A stretch of 64,000 nt of DNA from Streptomyces deccanensis (GTDB lineage: Bacteria > Actinomycetota > Actinomycetes > Streptomycetales > Streptomycetaceae). Positions 24,807-33,193 of the stretch are shown here, in pieces. The position numbers and the translations under genes are program-made. A model generated the notes under the pieces. It was not told where the DNA came from. It saw only the letters and a list, made by a program, of their open reading frames with translations, and made no database searches. Location: contig NZ_CP092431.1 in assembly GCF_022385335.1 (NCBI RefSeq), forward strand, positions 6,882,001-6,946,000, read 5' to 3'. Position 1 is the stretch's first letter, and every line of letters starts with the position of its first letter.

Positions 24807-25769
24807 TCAGGAGCCGCCGTTGATCTTGGCCTCGGTGACGGCGCCGTCCTCGACGCCCCACTTCTTGATGATCTTCTCGTACTCGCCGTTGTCGATGATG
24901 GCCTGGACGGCGGCCTGCAGCGCGTCACGCAGCTCGGTGTTGTCCTTGGCGACGGCGATGCCGTAGGGGCCGGCCTCGACCTGGTCGCCGACGATCTGGA
25001 AGTAGTCGCCGCCGCCCGAGGTCTTCACCGAGTACGCGGCCACCGGGTAGTCGGCGGAGACGACGTCCGCGCCCTTGGAGCGCATCCGGGTCTCGGCCTC
25101 GGGGTTGGTGGCGAAGTCCTCGATCTTGAGGGCCTTCTTCTTGTCGTCCTTGCACTTCTTCGCCTGGTCCTTGGCGAGGTCGTGCGAGAACGTGTTGCGC
25201 TGCACGGCGATCGTCTTGCCACAGAGGTCGTCCCAGGTCTTGATGCCCTGGTCGTCGCCCTTGTTGGTGTAGAGCGAGACACCCGCGGTGAAGTAGTCGA
25301 CGAAGTCCACGCCGGCGCCGACCTTCTTGCCGGTGTCGGCGTCGATGCCCTCCTGGCGGTCCTTGGTGTCGGTCATCGCCGACATCGCGATGTCGTACCG
25401 CTTGGCGGCCAGACCACCGATGAGGGTGTCGAAGGTGGCGTTCTGGAACTTGAAGTCCACACCGAGCTGCTTGCCCATCGCCGCGGCGATGTCGAGGTCG
25501 ATGCCGACGACCTTGCCGGACTCGTCCTTGTACTCGACCGGGGCGTACGCGATGTCGGAACCGACGTTGATGACGCCCTTGTCCCGTACGGCGGCGGGGA
25601 GCTTGTCCGCCAGCGGCGCCGCGCTGGTGGAGGCGCTCTCCGAGCCGCCCTCCTTCTTGGTCTGGTCACCGCAGGCGGTGAGCAGCAGGGCGCCCGCGAC
25701 CGCGATCGCTCCGACCGCGGCTGTACGGGAACGCAGGCCGGTCGTACGACGGGTGGTGCTTGCGGTCAT
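24807..25769 (-). CDS. Amino-acid ABC transporter substrate-binding lipoprotein
   Basis: A 320-residue PAAT solute-binding protein from ATG 25769, with a GGAGGAA SD. The signal sequence ends in the lipobox LTAC (Cys ~33), anchoring it to the outer face of the membrane. The mature protein has the two-lobed fold with VINVGSDIAYAPVEYKDESGKVVGIDLDIAAAMGKQLG and YDIAMSAMTDTKDRQE, typical of glutamate/glutamine binders. First gene of the three-gene importer operon; the 609-bp upstream region probably carries its promoter. Confidence 0.94.
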   Translation of the reverse strand: MTASTTRRTTGLRSRTAAVGAIAVAGALLLTACGDQTKKEGGSESASTSAAPLADKLPAAVRDKGVINVGSDIAYAPVEYKDESGKVVGIDLDIAAAMGKQLGVDFKFQNATFDTLIGGLAAKRYDIAMSAMTDTKDRQEGIDADTGKKVGAGVDFVDYFTAGVSLYTNKGDDQGIKTWDDLCGKTIAVQRNTFSHDLAKDQAKKCKDDKKKALKIEDFATNPEAETRMRSKGADVVSADYPVAAYSVKTSGGGDYFQIVGDQVEAGPYGIAVAKDNTELRDALQAAVQAIIDNGEYEKIIKKWGVEDGAVTEAKINGGS

Positions 25770-26378
25770 GGTGGGTTCCTCCGGCGGGGGTGGTGTGGAG
25801 TTGCCGACAGGTCGACGATTAACACGCGTCTTCGAGTGTGGCGACCTCGTGTGATTACGGCATCTTGCCATTCGGGCATGTGCAATCAGATGACCAGCCA
25901 TGTCAAAATCGGATAACGGGTGACCCCCGAATGACCTACGAACCGCTGCGGACCTGGTGATCACACCGGACCATGTGCGGGATTCCCCTCTTCCGACCGG
26001 AAGATCTTCGGTGCATCTCAGGATGCGGTCGGCTGCGAACTCCGCACACGTGGCTGTACAGGACTTGTCGTGATGTGGCCCGACTTGTCCTGTCATCCGT
26101 CGATGAGTCGAACCAACCATGATCGTCTTCAAATGACCTTCGAGTTGTGACCTTCGAGGTATGAAGACGTATGGACTCGTCGTCGGCGCCGTCCGTCCGG
26201 TAAGAAGGTTCCTTACACCCCTCATCCGGGGCCCAGGGCGCGTGTGCGGCGCGCCCGTCGCGTCTGAGCCCGCAGGCGTCGCCGTACGTACCGGTGACCT
26301 GGGCCTTACGCGGTGCCCGCCCGCCTCCGAACCGGGAGCGGTCACCCTCAAACCATGCAGACCTAAGGGGTACACAAA
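25770..26378. other. Long divergent regulatory region, ABC importer / malic enzyme
   Basis: 609 bp without a credible gene and visibly richer in A/T than its flanks (roughly 25770-26200). It holds small direct repeats, ACTTGTC at about 26067 and 26093 and GACCTTCGAG at about 26136 and 26149, and an imperfect palindrome GTAAGAAGGTTCCTTAC at 26200-26216. Two promoters must lie here. A nitrogen or carbon regulator site is plausible but I cannot match one to a known consensus. Confidence 0.55.
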
Positions 26379-27620
26379 GTGGCAGCGGAGATTGTCAATC
26401 CTCGCACCGACAACGGCGACGGCAGTACGGGCCAGGAAGGCGGCGGGGAGCCCCTCAATTCCCTCGACTCCTTCGACCCCGCGTTCGCCCTGCACCGTGG
26501 CGGCAAGATGGCCGTGCAGGCCACCGTGCCGATCCGGGACAAGGACGACCTGTCCCTCGCCTACACGCCCGGCGTCGCGCGGGTGTGCACCGCCATCGCC
26601 GAGCAGCCCGACCTGGTCAACGACTACACCTGGAAGTCGTCGGTCGTCGCCGTCGTGACGGACGGTACGGCGGTCCTCGGCCTCGGCGACATCGGCCCCG
26701 AGGCCTCCCTCCCCGTGATGGAGGGCAAGGCGATCCTGTTCAAGCAGTTCGGCGGCGTCGACGCGGTGCCGATCGCGCTCGCCTGCACGGACGTCGACGA
26801 GATCATCGAGACCGTGGTCCGCCTCGCGCCCTCCTTCGGCGGCGTGAACCTGGAGGACATCTCCGCGCCCCGCTGCTTCGAGATCGAGAAGCGGCTCCAG
26901 GAGCGCCTGGACATCCCGGTCTTCCACGACGACCAGCACGGCACGGCGGTCGTGACGCTGGCGGCGCTGCGGAACGCCGCCCGGCTGACCGGCCGTGGGC
27001 TCGGCGACCTGCGCGCCGTCATCTCCGGTGCGGGTGCGGCGGGTGTCGCCATCGCCAAGATGCTGCTGGAGGCCGGGCTCGGCGACGTCGCGGTCGCCGA
27101 CCGCAAGGGCATCGTCTCCGTGGACCGCGAGGACCTCACGCCGGTCAAGCGGGAGCTCGCCGAACTCACCAACCGGGCCGGGCTGTCGGGCTCTCTGGAG
27201 GACGCCCTCGCGGGCGCGGACGTCTTCATCGGCGTCTCCGGCGGTACGGTCCCGGAGGAGGCGGTGGCCTCCATGGCGGAGAACGCGTTCGTGTTCGCCA
27301 TGGCCAACCCCAACCCCGAGGTGCATCCGGACGTCGCCCACAAGTACGCGGCGGTCGTCGCCACCGGGCGCTCCGACTACCCGAACCAGATCAACAACGT
27401 TCTCGCCTTCCCGGGGATCTTCGCGGGGGCGCTTCAGGTGCGGGCCTCGCGGATCACCGAGGGGATGAAGATCGCGGCGGCGGAGGCGTTGGCTTCGGTC
27501 GTGGGTGACGATCTTGCGGCGGACTATGTGATTCCGTCGCCGTTCGATGAGCGGGTTGCGCCTGCTGTTACTGCGGCGGTTGCTGCGGCGGCTCGGGCGG
27601 AGGGTGTGGCTCGGCGGTGA
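26379..27620 (+). CDS. NADP-dependent malic enzyme
   Basis: A 413-residue enzyme from GTG 26379 with SD AAGGGG. LAYTPGVARVC (~59-69) is the substrate-site start, the catalytic Lys lies in GKAILFKQFGGVDAVPI (~116-132) and metal ligands in FHDDQHGTAVV (~184-194). The Rossmann nucleotide site is ISGAGAAGVAIAKMLL (~218-233). It decarboxylates malate to pyruvate with reduction of NADP+. Short single-domain form without the phosphotransacetylase-like extension. In Streptomyces it supplies NADPH and pyruvate for lipid and secondary metabolism. The cofactor preference is inferred. Confidence 0.94.
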   Translation: MAAEIVNPRTDNGDGSTGQEGGGEPLNSLDSFDPAFALHRGGKMAVQATVPIRDKDDLSLAYTPGVARVCTAIAEQPDLVNDYTWKSSVVAVVTDGTAVLGLGDIGPEASLPVMEGKAILFKQFGGVDAVPIALACTDVDEIIETVVRLAPSFGGVNLEDISAPRCFEIEKRLQERLDIPVFHDDQHGTAVVTLAALRNAARLTGRGLGDLRAVISGAGAAGVAIAKMLLEAGLGDVAVADRKGIVSVDREDLTPVKRELAELTNRAGLSGSLEDALAGADVFIGVSGGTVPEEAVASMAENAFVFAMANPNPEVHPDVAHKYAAVVATGRSDYPNQINNVLAFPGIFAGALQVRASRITEGMKIAAAEALASVVGDDLAADYVIPSPFDERVAPAVTAAVAAAARAEGVARR

Positions 27621-27655
27621 GGTGTGGGGTGGTGGGGGTGCGCCCGGGAGGGGTT

Positions 27656-27830
27656 CGCCCCCGCCGCCCCTACCCGTCCCATCCTCAAGGGGCTGCGCCC
27701 CTTTGACCCCCAGCGTCCGTCCGGTGGGGGCTGGTCGCGCAGTTCCCCGCGCCCCTGAAAGGCCTACGGCCATTTCAGGGCGAAAAAAGCAGGGGCGGCG
27801 CGAGAAGCCCCCACCCACCCGCACTCGCCG
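27656..27830. repeat. Dispersed intergenic repeat, copy A
   Basis: Contains a 30-bp block (27656-27685, starting CGCCCCCGCCGCCCCTACCC) identical to 37403-37432, followed by the family core GCGCAGTTCCCCGCGCCCCT at 27737-27756 and a degraded reverse half near 27774-27800. It fills the spacer after malic enzyme and may act as a 3'-end structure. Confidence 0.8.
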
Positions 27831-27916
27831 ACGGCGCTGAGGCCGACGTGGGACGGGACGCGTGTCACAGTGGTCCTCGGTTCCATCGGGTCCGGCATCG
27901 TCCTATGGTCAGGCGC

Positions 27917-28882
27917 ATGTTCGCTGCCTATGCCGCCCGCATCGACCGTGACCAACCGCTGAACGGACTGGAGTTGGGCGACCGGCCCGCGCCGGAATCG
28001 AGGCCCGGCTGGACGACCGTCAAGGTGAAGGCCGCCTCGCTGAACCACCACGACCTGTGGTCCCTGCGCGGGGTCGGCCTCGCGGAGGACAAGCTGCCCA
28101 TGATCCTCGGCTGTGACGCCGCCGGTGTCGACGAGGACGGCAACGAGGTCGTCCTGCACTCGGTGATCGGCCAGTCCGGCCACGGCGTCGGCCCGGACGA
28201 GCCCCGCTCGATCCTCACCGAGCGCTACCAGGGCACCTTCGCCGAACTCGTCTCCGTCCCCACCTGGAACGTCCTCCCCAAGCCCGCCGAACTCTCCTTC
28301 GAAGAGGCCGCCTGCCTGCCCACCGCCTGGCTGACGGCCTACCGCATGCTCTTCACCAACGCCGGGGTGCGACCCGGCGACTCCGTTCTCGTCCAGGGCG
28401 CCGGCGGCGGTGTCGCCACCGCCGCGATCGTGCTCGGCAAGGCGGCGGGCCTGCGGGTCTTCGCCACCAGCCGGGACGAGGCCAAGCGCAAGCGGGCCCT
28501 GGAACTCGGTGCCGTGGAGGCGCTGGAGTCCGGGGCCCGGCTCCCGCAGCGCGTGGACGCGGTCATCGAGACCGTCGGAGCCGCCACCTGGTCCCACTCG
28601 GTGAAGTCCCTGCGTCCCGGCGGCAGTCTCGTCATCTCGGGCGCCACCAGCGGCGACCGGCCCTCCCACGCCGAACTGACCCGCATCTTCTTCCTCGAAC
28701 TCAAGGTCGTCGGCTCCACCATGGGGACCAAGGACGAGTTGGAGGACCTCCTGTCCTTCTGCGCCACGACCGGTGTCCGCCCCGTCATCGACGAGGTGCT
28801 GCCCCTGGACCGTGCCCGCGAGGGCTTCGAACGCCTCGCGGCAGGCGACCAGTTCGGCAAGATCGTGCTCACCAGCCCCTGA
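27917..28882 (+). CDS. Zinc-independent MDR-family oxidoreductase (quinone/alcohol dehydrogenase-like)
   Basis: From ATG 27917 (MFAAYAARIDRDQPL), 321 residues of the medium-chain dehydrogenase/reductase superfamily. The NAD(P)-site is VQGAGGGVATAAIVLGKAAG (~160-179), followed by a basic stretch FATSRDEAKRKRA that suggests NADPH preference. The catalytic zinc ligands of alcohol dehydrogenases are not evident, placing it nearer the quinone-oxidoreductase branch. Monocistronic, ending in a 17-bp perfect hairpin. Substrate unknown. Confidence 0.87.
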   Translation: MFAAYAARIDRDQPLNGLELGDRPAPESRPGWTTVKVKAASLNHHDLWSLRGVGLAEDKLPMILGCDAAGVDEDGNEVVLHSVIGQSGHGVGPDEPRSILTERYQGTFAELVSVPTWNVLPKPAELSFEEAACLPTAWLTAYRMLFTNAGVRPGDSVLVQGAGGGVATAAIVLGKAAGLRVFATSRDEAKRKRALELGAVEALESGARLPQRVDAVIETVGAATWSHSVKSLRPGGSLVISGATSGDRPSHAELTRIFFLELKVVGSTMGTKDELEDLLSFCATTGVRPVIDEVLPLDRAREGFERLAAGDQFGKIVLTSP

Positions 28883-28904
28883 CGGCTTCCCTTTCTCTCG
28901 GTGT

Positions 28905-28942
28905 GGCGACGGCCGGCCCGGATCCCCGGGCCGGCCGTCGCC
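28905..28942. terminator. 17-bp perfect hairpin after the oxidoreductase
   Basis: Arms 28905-28921 and 28926-28942 (GGCGACGGCCGGCCCGG and its complement) are fully complementary around a 4-nt loop. It lies 22 bp after the stop, immediately before the operator pair of the next operon, and insulates that promoter. Confidence 0.92.
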
Positions 28943-28943
28943 A

Positions 28944-28989
28944 TGTCAACCAGGGTTGACACGGCCGGTCATGTCAACGTAAGTTGACA
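28944..28989 (+). promoter_or_regulatory. Two TGTCAAC palindromes over a leaderless promoter
   Basis: TGTCAACC-AG-GGTTGACA (28944-28961) and TGTCAAC-GTAA-GTTGACA (28972-28989) are two near-identical palindromes 28 bp apart. The first supplies a perfect -35, TTGACA (28956-28961); 18 bp later TAAGTT (28980-28985) is a fair -10; the ATG at 28992 is about where transcription should start. Binding to either palindrome would block the promoter. Confidence 0.8.
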
Positions 28990-28991
28990 GC

Positions 28992-29201
28992 ATGACCGAA
29001 GCAACGGATCTCGCCGAGCGCGCGGGCGACCGTGACCCCCGGATCGGACTGCGGGCCGTCGCCGCGCTGCGGAGGCTGCTGGAGCAGTTGGAGTCGGTAC
29101 AGGTGCGCAGCGCGCGCAATCAGGGCTGGTCGTGGCAGGAGATCGCCGCGGAACTCGGTGTCAGCAGGCAGGCCGTCCACAAGAAGCACGGGAGGCATTG
29201 A
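28992..29201 (+). CDS. Small helix-turn-helix DNA-binding protein, probable autoregulator
   Basis: A 69-residue protein. Residues ~20-45 form an amphipathic helix (RIGLRAVAALRRLLEQLESVQVRSARNQG) and the C-terminus is an HTH, WSWQEIAAELGVSRQAVHKKHGRH, ending two residues after the recognition helix. Its size and the paired palindromes at its own leaderless promoter suggest a dimeric autorepressor. The stop overlaps the next start (TGATG), so it is made together with the Clp-N protein. The pair is common in Streptomyces, its role unknown. Confidence 0.87.
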   Translation: MTEATDLAERAGDRDPRIGLRAVAALRRLLEQLESVQVRSARNQGWSWQEIAAELGVSRQAVHKKHGRH

Positions 29202-29773
29202 TGTTCGAGCGGTTCACGAAGGATGCGCGGGCTGTGGTCCTGGGCGCGGTCGAGCAGGCCGAACGTGCCCGTGCGGGGGAGGTGACCGAGGAGCATCTGC
29301 TGCTCTCCCTGCTGGACAGGAAGGCCAGTCGTGCCTCGTTCGCCCTGGGCGCGCTCGGGCTCCCTGAGGGTGAACGCCGTGACTCCGTCGCGCGTGCCCT
29401 GGCCGAGGCCCGCCGCCGGGGCGGCCTCTCCCGTGCGGACACGGACGCCCTCGCCGACCTCGGCATCGACCTCTCGCAGATCCTCTCCCGCGTCGAAGGG
29501 GCCCACGGGGTGGGAGCGTTGGAGTCGGGCGGGGCGGGTCGGCGGCGTCGGTCGTCGGGGCATCGTCCCTTCACCCGCGAGGCCAAGGACGTCCTCACCC
29601 GCTCCCTCCGCACCGCCCACGCCCACCGCGACCGCCGCATAGGCGACGAACACCTACTGCTCGCGCTGACCACCCGCCCTGGGGTCCCGGCCGAGGTCCT
29701 CGCGGACCATGGGGTGACGTACGAGGCGCTGGAGCGGGTTCTCTATGGGGTGGGGGAGGCCAAAGCGGGCTGA
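29201..29773 (+). CDS. Clp N-terminal-domain protein lacking an ATPase module
   Basis: A 190-residue protein with two Clp_N repeats: MFERFTKDARAVVLGAVEQAERARAGEVTEEHLLLSLLD (1-39) and PFTREAKDVLTRSLRTAHAHRDRRIGDEHLLLALT (~124-158), linked by a basic Gly-rich stretch. These are the substrate/adaptor-binding domains of ClpA/ClpC, but no Walker ATPase follows. It could act as a decoy, an adaptor to ClpC-ClpP, or a chaperone-like factor. Translationally coupled to the HTH protein (1-bp overlap, GGAGG SD). Confidence 0.9.
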   Translation: MFERFTKDARAVVLGAVEQAERARAGEVTEEHLLLSLLDRKASRASFALGALGLPEGERRDSVARALAEARRRGGLSRADTDALADLGIDLSQILSRVEGAHGVGALESGGAGRRRRSSGHRPFTREAKDVLTRSLRTAHAHRDRRIGDEHLLLALTTRPGVPAEVLADHGVTYEALERVLYGVGEAKAG

Positions 29774-29802
29774 GGGCCTGCGCCCGCTCGCGGCTCACCG
29801 GT

Positions 29803-30846
29803 TCACCCCCGGGGTGCTCGCAGTATCGCCCCGATGTGTGCCGCCGCCGTCGACAGGTGGCGGCGGGCGTCACGGAGTTGGTCCTCCGTCACGCCGTGGT
29901 CGCGGGCCGCGTCGCGGATGTCGTCGCGGAAGCGGTCCAGGAGACGGTCGAGGTCGCGGGACGGATCGCCGGTGGGCGTCTCGTGCACCCAGGCGGGCTC
30001 GTAGTCGGCCGGGAAGTCCTCGGGGGTGGTCGAGTACTCGGGCTCTCCGCCGCCGGCGGGGGTGGTCGCCGTCCGTCCGAAGCCGAAGTCCTTGCCGAAC
30101 TCCTTTCCGAAGTCCTTCCCGAACTCGCCGAACTCCTTGGCCAGCTCGGTCAGGCCCTCACGCACGCCTGTCGGCCAGTCGCCCCGGGTGAAGTGGTCCT
30201 GGACGTGGTCCTGGACCCGCTTGGCGATGCGCTGCAACTCCTCCTGGGCCTGGGTGCGGGCGTGCTCCTGGGCCTCCTTGGCCTGGCGGCGGGCGCGCTG
30301 GGCCTCCTCTCGGGCCCGTCGGCTCTCGTCCTTCGCGCGCCGGGCCTGCTCCTTCCACTCCTGCTTGACGCGGCGCATCTCCTCCTTCGCGGCCCGCCAG
30401 GACTCGTTGTCGGCGTACTCCCCGGACGCCCCGGGCGGGGGCCCCTCCCCGCCGCCCCTGCGGGCCTCGGAGGCCGCCGCCCGCATCTCACGGCGCAGGT
30501 CGCCCGCCGCGCCCCGGACGTCGGCCCGGATCTCGGCGGCCAGCTCCGCGACCGACTCCCGGATCTCCAGCTCCAGATCGGCCAACTCTCCGCTGCGATC
30601 GGCCAGTTCGGCGCGGCCCGCGTCGGTGATCGCGTAGACCTTGCGGCCGCCCTCGGTGGTGTGGGTGACCAGGCCCTCGGCCTCCAGCTTGGCCAGGCGG
30701 GGGTAGACGGTGCCGGCCGAGGGCGCGTACAGGCCCTGGAAGCGCTCCTCCAGCAGTCGGATCACCTCGTAGCCGTGGCGCGGCGCCTCGTCCAGCAGCT
30801 TCAGCAGATACAGCCGCAGGCGTCCGTGGGCGAAGACGGGAGGCAT
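29803..30846 (-). CDS. PadR-family transcriptional regulator with long coiled-coil C-terminus
   Basis: A 347-residue protein. Residues 1-95 are the PadR winged helix (LRLYLLKLLDEAPRHGYEVIRLLEERFQGLYAPSAGTVYPRLAKLEAEGLV). Residues ~95-215 are a highly charged helical region (AKEEMRRVKQEWKEQARRAKDESRRAREEA) predicted to be coiled coil. A repeat FGEFGKDFGKEFGKDFGFG follows near 235-255. The usual PadR C-terminus is only a two-helix dimeriser, so this extension is notable. The ATG overlaps the preceding stop as TAATG, implying coupling to the DUF4097 protein. Confidence 0.88.
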   Translation of the reverse strand: MPPVFAHGRLRLYLLKLLDEAPRHGYEVIRLLEERFQGLYAPSAGTVYPRLAKLEAEGLVTHTTEGGRKVYAITDAGRAELADRSGELADLELEIRESVAELAAEIRADVRGAAGDLRREMRAAASEARRGGGEGPPPGASGEYADNESWRAAKEEMRRVKQEWKEQARRAKDESRRAREEAQRARRQAKEAQEHARTQAQEELQRIAKRVQDHVQDHFTRGDWPTGVREGLTELAKEFGEFGKDFGKEFGKDFGFGRTATTPAGGGEPEYSTTPEDFPADYEPAWVHETPTGDPSRDLDRLLDRFRDDIRDAARDHGVTEDQLRDARRHLSTAAAHIGAILRAPRG

Positions 30847-31852
30847 TAGAGCACCTTCTTGTCGGTCGTGCGTGAGGTCGTGCCGTCGGTCGCGTCAGCG
30901 GTCCTCTCGGCGGTCGTGCCGTCGGTCGCGTCGGCGGTCGAGTCGTCGGTCGTGTCGGCGGGCGGGTCAGGGTTCGGGGCAGGGGTCGGGTGGGGGTCGT
31001 TCCGGCCGCGTCGGGGGAGTCGAGATCGTCCCACGGCTCGTCCTCCGACGGTGGCCTGCGCAGGAGGGCGATGGAGCCGGAGATCGTCGTGGCCTTGAGG
31101 CGGCCGTTGCCCGGGCCGAGGCGGCCGGTGACCTTGTGGGCACCCCAGGGGCCGCTGACACGGAGATCGTCGAAGGCGTTGGAGATGGTGCCGCTGGCCG
31201 TGTTGGCCTCGACCTCGGCGTCGGCGGGGTGGGGGAGGCGGATGGCGATCTCGCCGGAGACACTGCTGAGGCCGATGTCGGTGGGGCCGCCCGTGGGGTC
31301 GAGGTCGAGGATGATGGCGCCGCTCACCGAGTCGGCCTTCACGGTGGGGCAGGAGCCCTCTATGACCGTCAGGTCGCCGGAGACGGAGCTGAGCCGTAGA
31401 TCACCCGTGAGGGCCTGCGCCTCCACGCTGCCCGAGACCGTCGTGGCGCGCACGGGGCCCGACAGGCCCACCAGCGTGGTGTCGCCCGAGACGCCCTTCA
31501 CCTCCGTACGCCCGCCCAGCCCGGACACGACGGCCGTGGCACCCACCACGCCCACCTCGACCCGGGTGCCCGTGGGCACGGCGAGCGACACCAGGACGTT
31601 GCGCCGCCAGCCCTTGCGGTCGAGCCACTTCAGGAAGCCCTTCCACGGCAGGTCGTCGTAGGCCACGGTCAGGGTGCCGTCCTTCTGCGTCACCGTCAGC
31701 GGTGGGCCCTCGACGTCCGCCACCTCCAGACGGGCGGAACCCTCGTCGGTGCCCACGACGTTCACCGTTCCGTTGACGACGCGCACGTGCAGTGCCGTCA
31801 CCGGCTCGTCGAACGTGAGCTTTCGCGGCTCGGCGACGGACCACTCGGACAT
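30846..31852 (-). CDS. DUF4097 (beta-strand repeat) protein, probable internal frameshift near the 3' end
   Basis: From ATG 31852 (MSEWSVAEPRKL), with SD GAGGAGG. The body is a repetitive beta-helix-like DUF4097/LiaX-type fold with recurring VSG(D/S/A) units (VSGDTTLVGLSG, VSGSVEAQALTG, VSGDLTVIEG, VSGAIILDLD, ASGTISNAFDD). After DDLDSPDAAG the frame loses Streptomyces codon bias (many A-ending codons) and runs through the PadR gene, whereas the -1 frame regains it and ends ...TTDKKVL-TAA overlapping the PadR ATG. A one-base deletion in the G runs at 30992-30996 or 31013-31017 is the simplest explanation; programmed slippage is possible. Function unknown. Confidence 0.78.
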
Positions 31853-31935
31853 GGTGCTGACCTCCTCGACAGACCCGACACAACAGAACACATCAGAACA
31901 CGCCAGACGCGCACTATCGCGTCTCACGTAATTCA

Positions 31936-31945
31936 CGATATATCG
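31936..31945. promoter_or_regulatory. CGATATATCG palindrome, candidate PadR operator
   Basis: A perfect AT-rich 10-bp palindrome in the 170-bp spacer between the DUF4097/PadR operon and the divergent gene at 32023. ATAT-centred palindromes are typical PadR sites, and the surrounding sequence (CTATCGCGTCTCACG) repeats the half-site. Regulation by the co-encoded PadR protein is an inference. Confidence 0.55.
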
Positions 31946-32022
31946 CGGTGTCGGAAAGTCAAGACACCCGTTCTGGTGATCCCGCAGGGATGTTCCTGGG
32001 CAAATCGGCCTAGCGTGGAGGC

Positions 32023-32874
32023 ATGTCGACGGAACGCTCCCCGGGATCCCGTGACCCCCGGCCCGCCCCCGCACCCGGCGCGCTCCTGCTCTGCCGGGCG
32101 GATCCCGACTCCGTCGCCCCCGTCGCCCAGCTGCTGCGCGAACGCATGCTGCTCGTCCCCGCCGGCCCGGAGTGGACGGCGCTCGTACCGGAGGGAAAGC
32201 CCTGGTCGCACGGCGGGGAGCTGGTCGACCGGGTCCTCACCGGCTGGGCGACGGCCCTGGCCGTGGGCGTCCCGTGGCCCGTCCTCGCCCTGTGGTGGGA
32301 CGCCGACCGCGGCGGGTACACCCTCGCCGCCGGATTCCGCCGCACCGTCGGCTACGTATGGCTCGCGAACGGCACCCCGGCCGGTGAGGACGAGGCGATG
32401 CGCACCTTCGCCGCCCGGCTGGGGCTCGACCCGGTCCTGGACGCGGAGTCCCTGGACGACCTCACCAAGCCCGACCCGGCCGCCGACGTCCGTGCCCGCC
32501 TGCTGGGTCTGCTCGCCGTCCTCGCCCGCGCGGGAGTCTCACTCCCCGCGGGCCTCACCCCGGGCGAACCGGCCGACCGGCTCCGTGAGGTCGCCCGTGT
32601 CCAGCCCGGTGTCCAGCGCATCGAGTGGACCGGCTGGCGCGGGGCCGTCCGCACGGAGCTCGACGCCCTCGAACGCGGCCGCCTGGGCCCGTGGCTGCCC
32701 TGGGCGGGCACGCCCAGGGCACGCGCCCTGGCCACCGCCCAACTCCTCGCGGGCCTCCCGCTCACCGGCTGGGGCCTGCACCGCCGCAGCCCCGGCTGGC
32801 TCGTCGCCGGCGGCCTCCTGATCGCCCACGGCACCCTCGGCCTGCTCTACGACCTGGCCCACCCGCGCGACTGA
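32023..32874 (+). CDS. Hypothetical actinobacterial protein with a C-terminal hydrophobic segment
   Basis: A 283-residue protein, MSTERSPGSRDPRPAP. I do not recognise a named domain. The N-terminal two-thirds look soluble (ALLLCRADPDSVAPVAQLLRERMLLVPAG; WWDADRGGYTLAAGFRRTVGYVWLANG). The last ~45 residues contain two short hydrophobic stretches (LATAQLLAGLPLTGWGL, WLVAGGLLIAHGTLGLLYDL) that may associate with the membrane. High GC3 throughout supports it being real. Divergent from the DUF4097 operon; may share its operator. Confidence 0.7.
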   Translation: MSTERSPGSRDPRPAPAPGALLLCRADPDSVAPVAQLLRERMLLVPAGPEWTALVPEGKPWSHGGELVDRVLTGWATALAVGVPWPVLALWWDADRGGYTLAAGFRRTVGYVWLANGTPAGEDEAMRTFAARLGLDPVLDAESLDDLTKPDPAADVRARLLGLLAVLARAGVSLPAGLTPGEPADRLREVARVQPGVQRIEWTGWRGAVRTELDALERGRLGPWLPWAGTPRARALATAQLLAGLPLTGWGLHRRSPGWLVAGGLLIAHGTLGLLYDLAHPRD

Positions 32875-32924
32875 GCCAGGCCACGCGACGGATGCCGGTC
32901 GCGCCGCGCCCGTCGGAGGAACGG

Positions 32925-33107
32925 CTACTCGTCCTCGTCCTCGTCGTCCAGCCGCGCCAGCCACGTGGCGAGGCGCTCCACCGGCACCTCGAAGTCCGGA
33001 TTCAGGTCCACGAAGGTCCGCAGCTGCTCGGCGAGCCACTCGAACGTGACCTCCTCCTCGCCACGCCGCTTCTCCAGTTCCTCGATGCCACGGTCCGTGA
33101 AGTACAT
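32925..33107 (-). CDS. Small conserved acidic protein (DUF6104-like)
   Basis: A 60-residue protein, MYFTDRGIEELEKRRGEEEVTFEWLAEQLRTF..., strongly acidic at the C-terminus (DDEDEDE). It is a conserved small Streptomyces gene found just downstream of kgd, for which I recall only a DUF assignment. Helical content looks high; no motif suggests an activity. It reads in the same direction as kgd, 86 bp beyond its stop, with a strong hairpin between. Confidence 0.72.
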   Translation of the reverse strand: MYFTDRGIEELEKRRGEEEVTFEWLAEQLRTFVDLNPDFEVPVERLATWLARLDDEDEDE

Positions 33108-33134
33108 GGGTCAAGGATAAGTGCGGGAAAACGG

Positions 33135-33170
33135 CCGGGCCGCACCCCCCGACGAGGGGGTACGGCCCGG
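33135..33170 (-). terminator. Terminator hairpin after kgd
   Basis: CCGGGCCG/CGGCCCGG plus ACCCCC/GGGGGT form a 14-bp stem with one mismatch and a 6-nt loop, beginning 24 bp after the kgd stop. Confidence 0.85.
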
Positions 33171-33193
33171 TGGTGTGCGGTCTTCGGGCGCTG

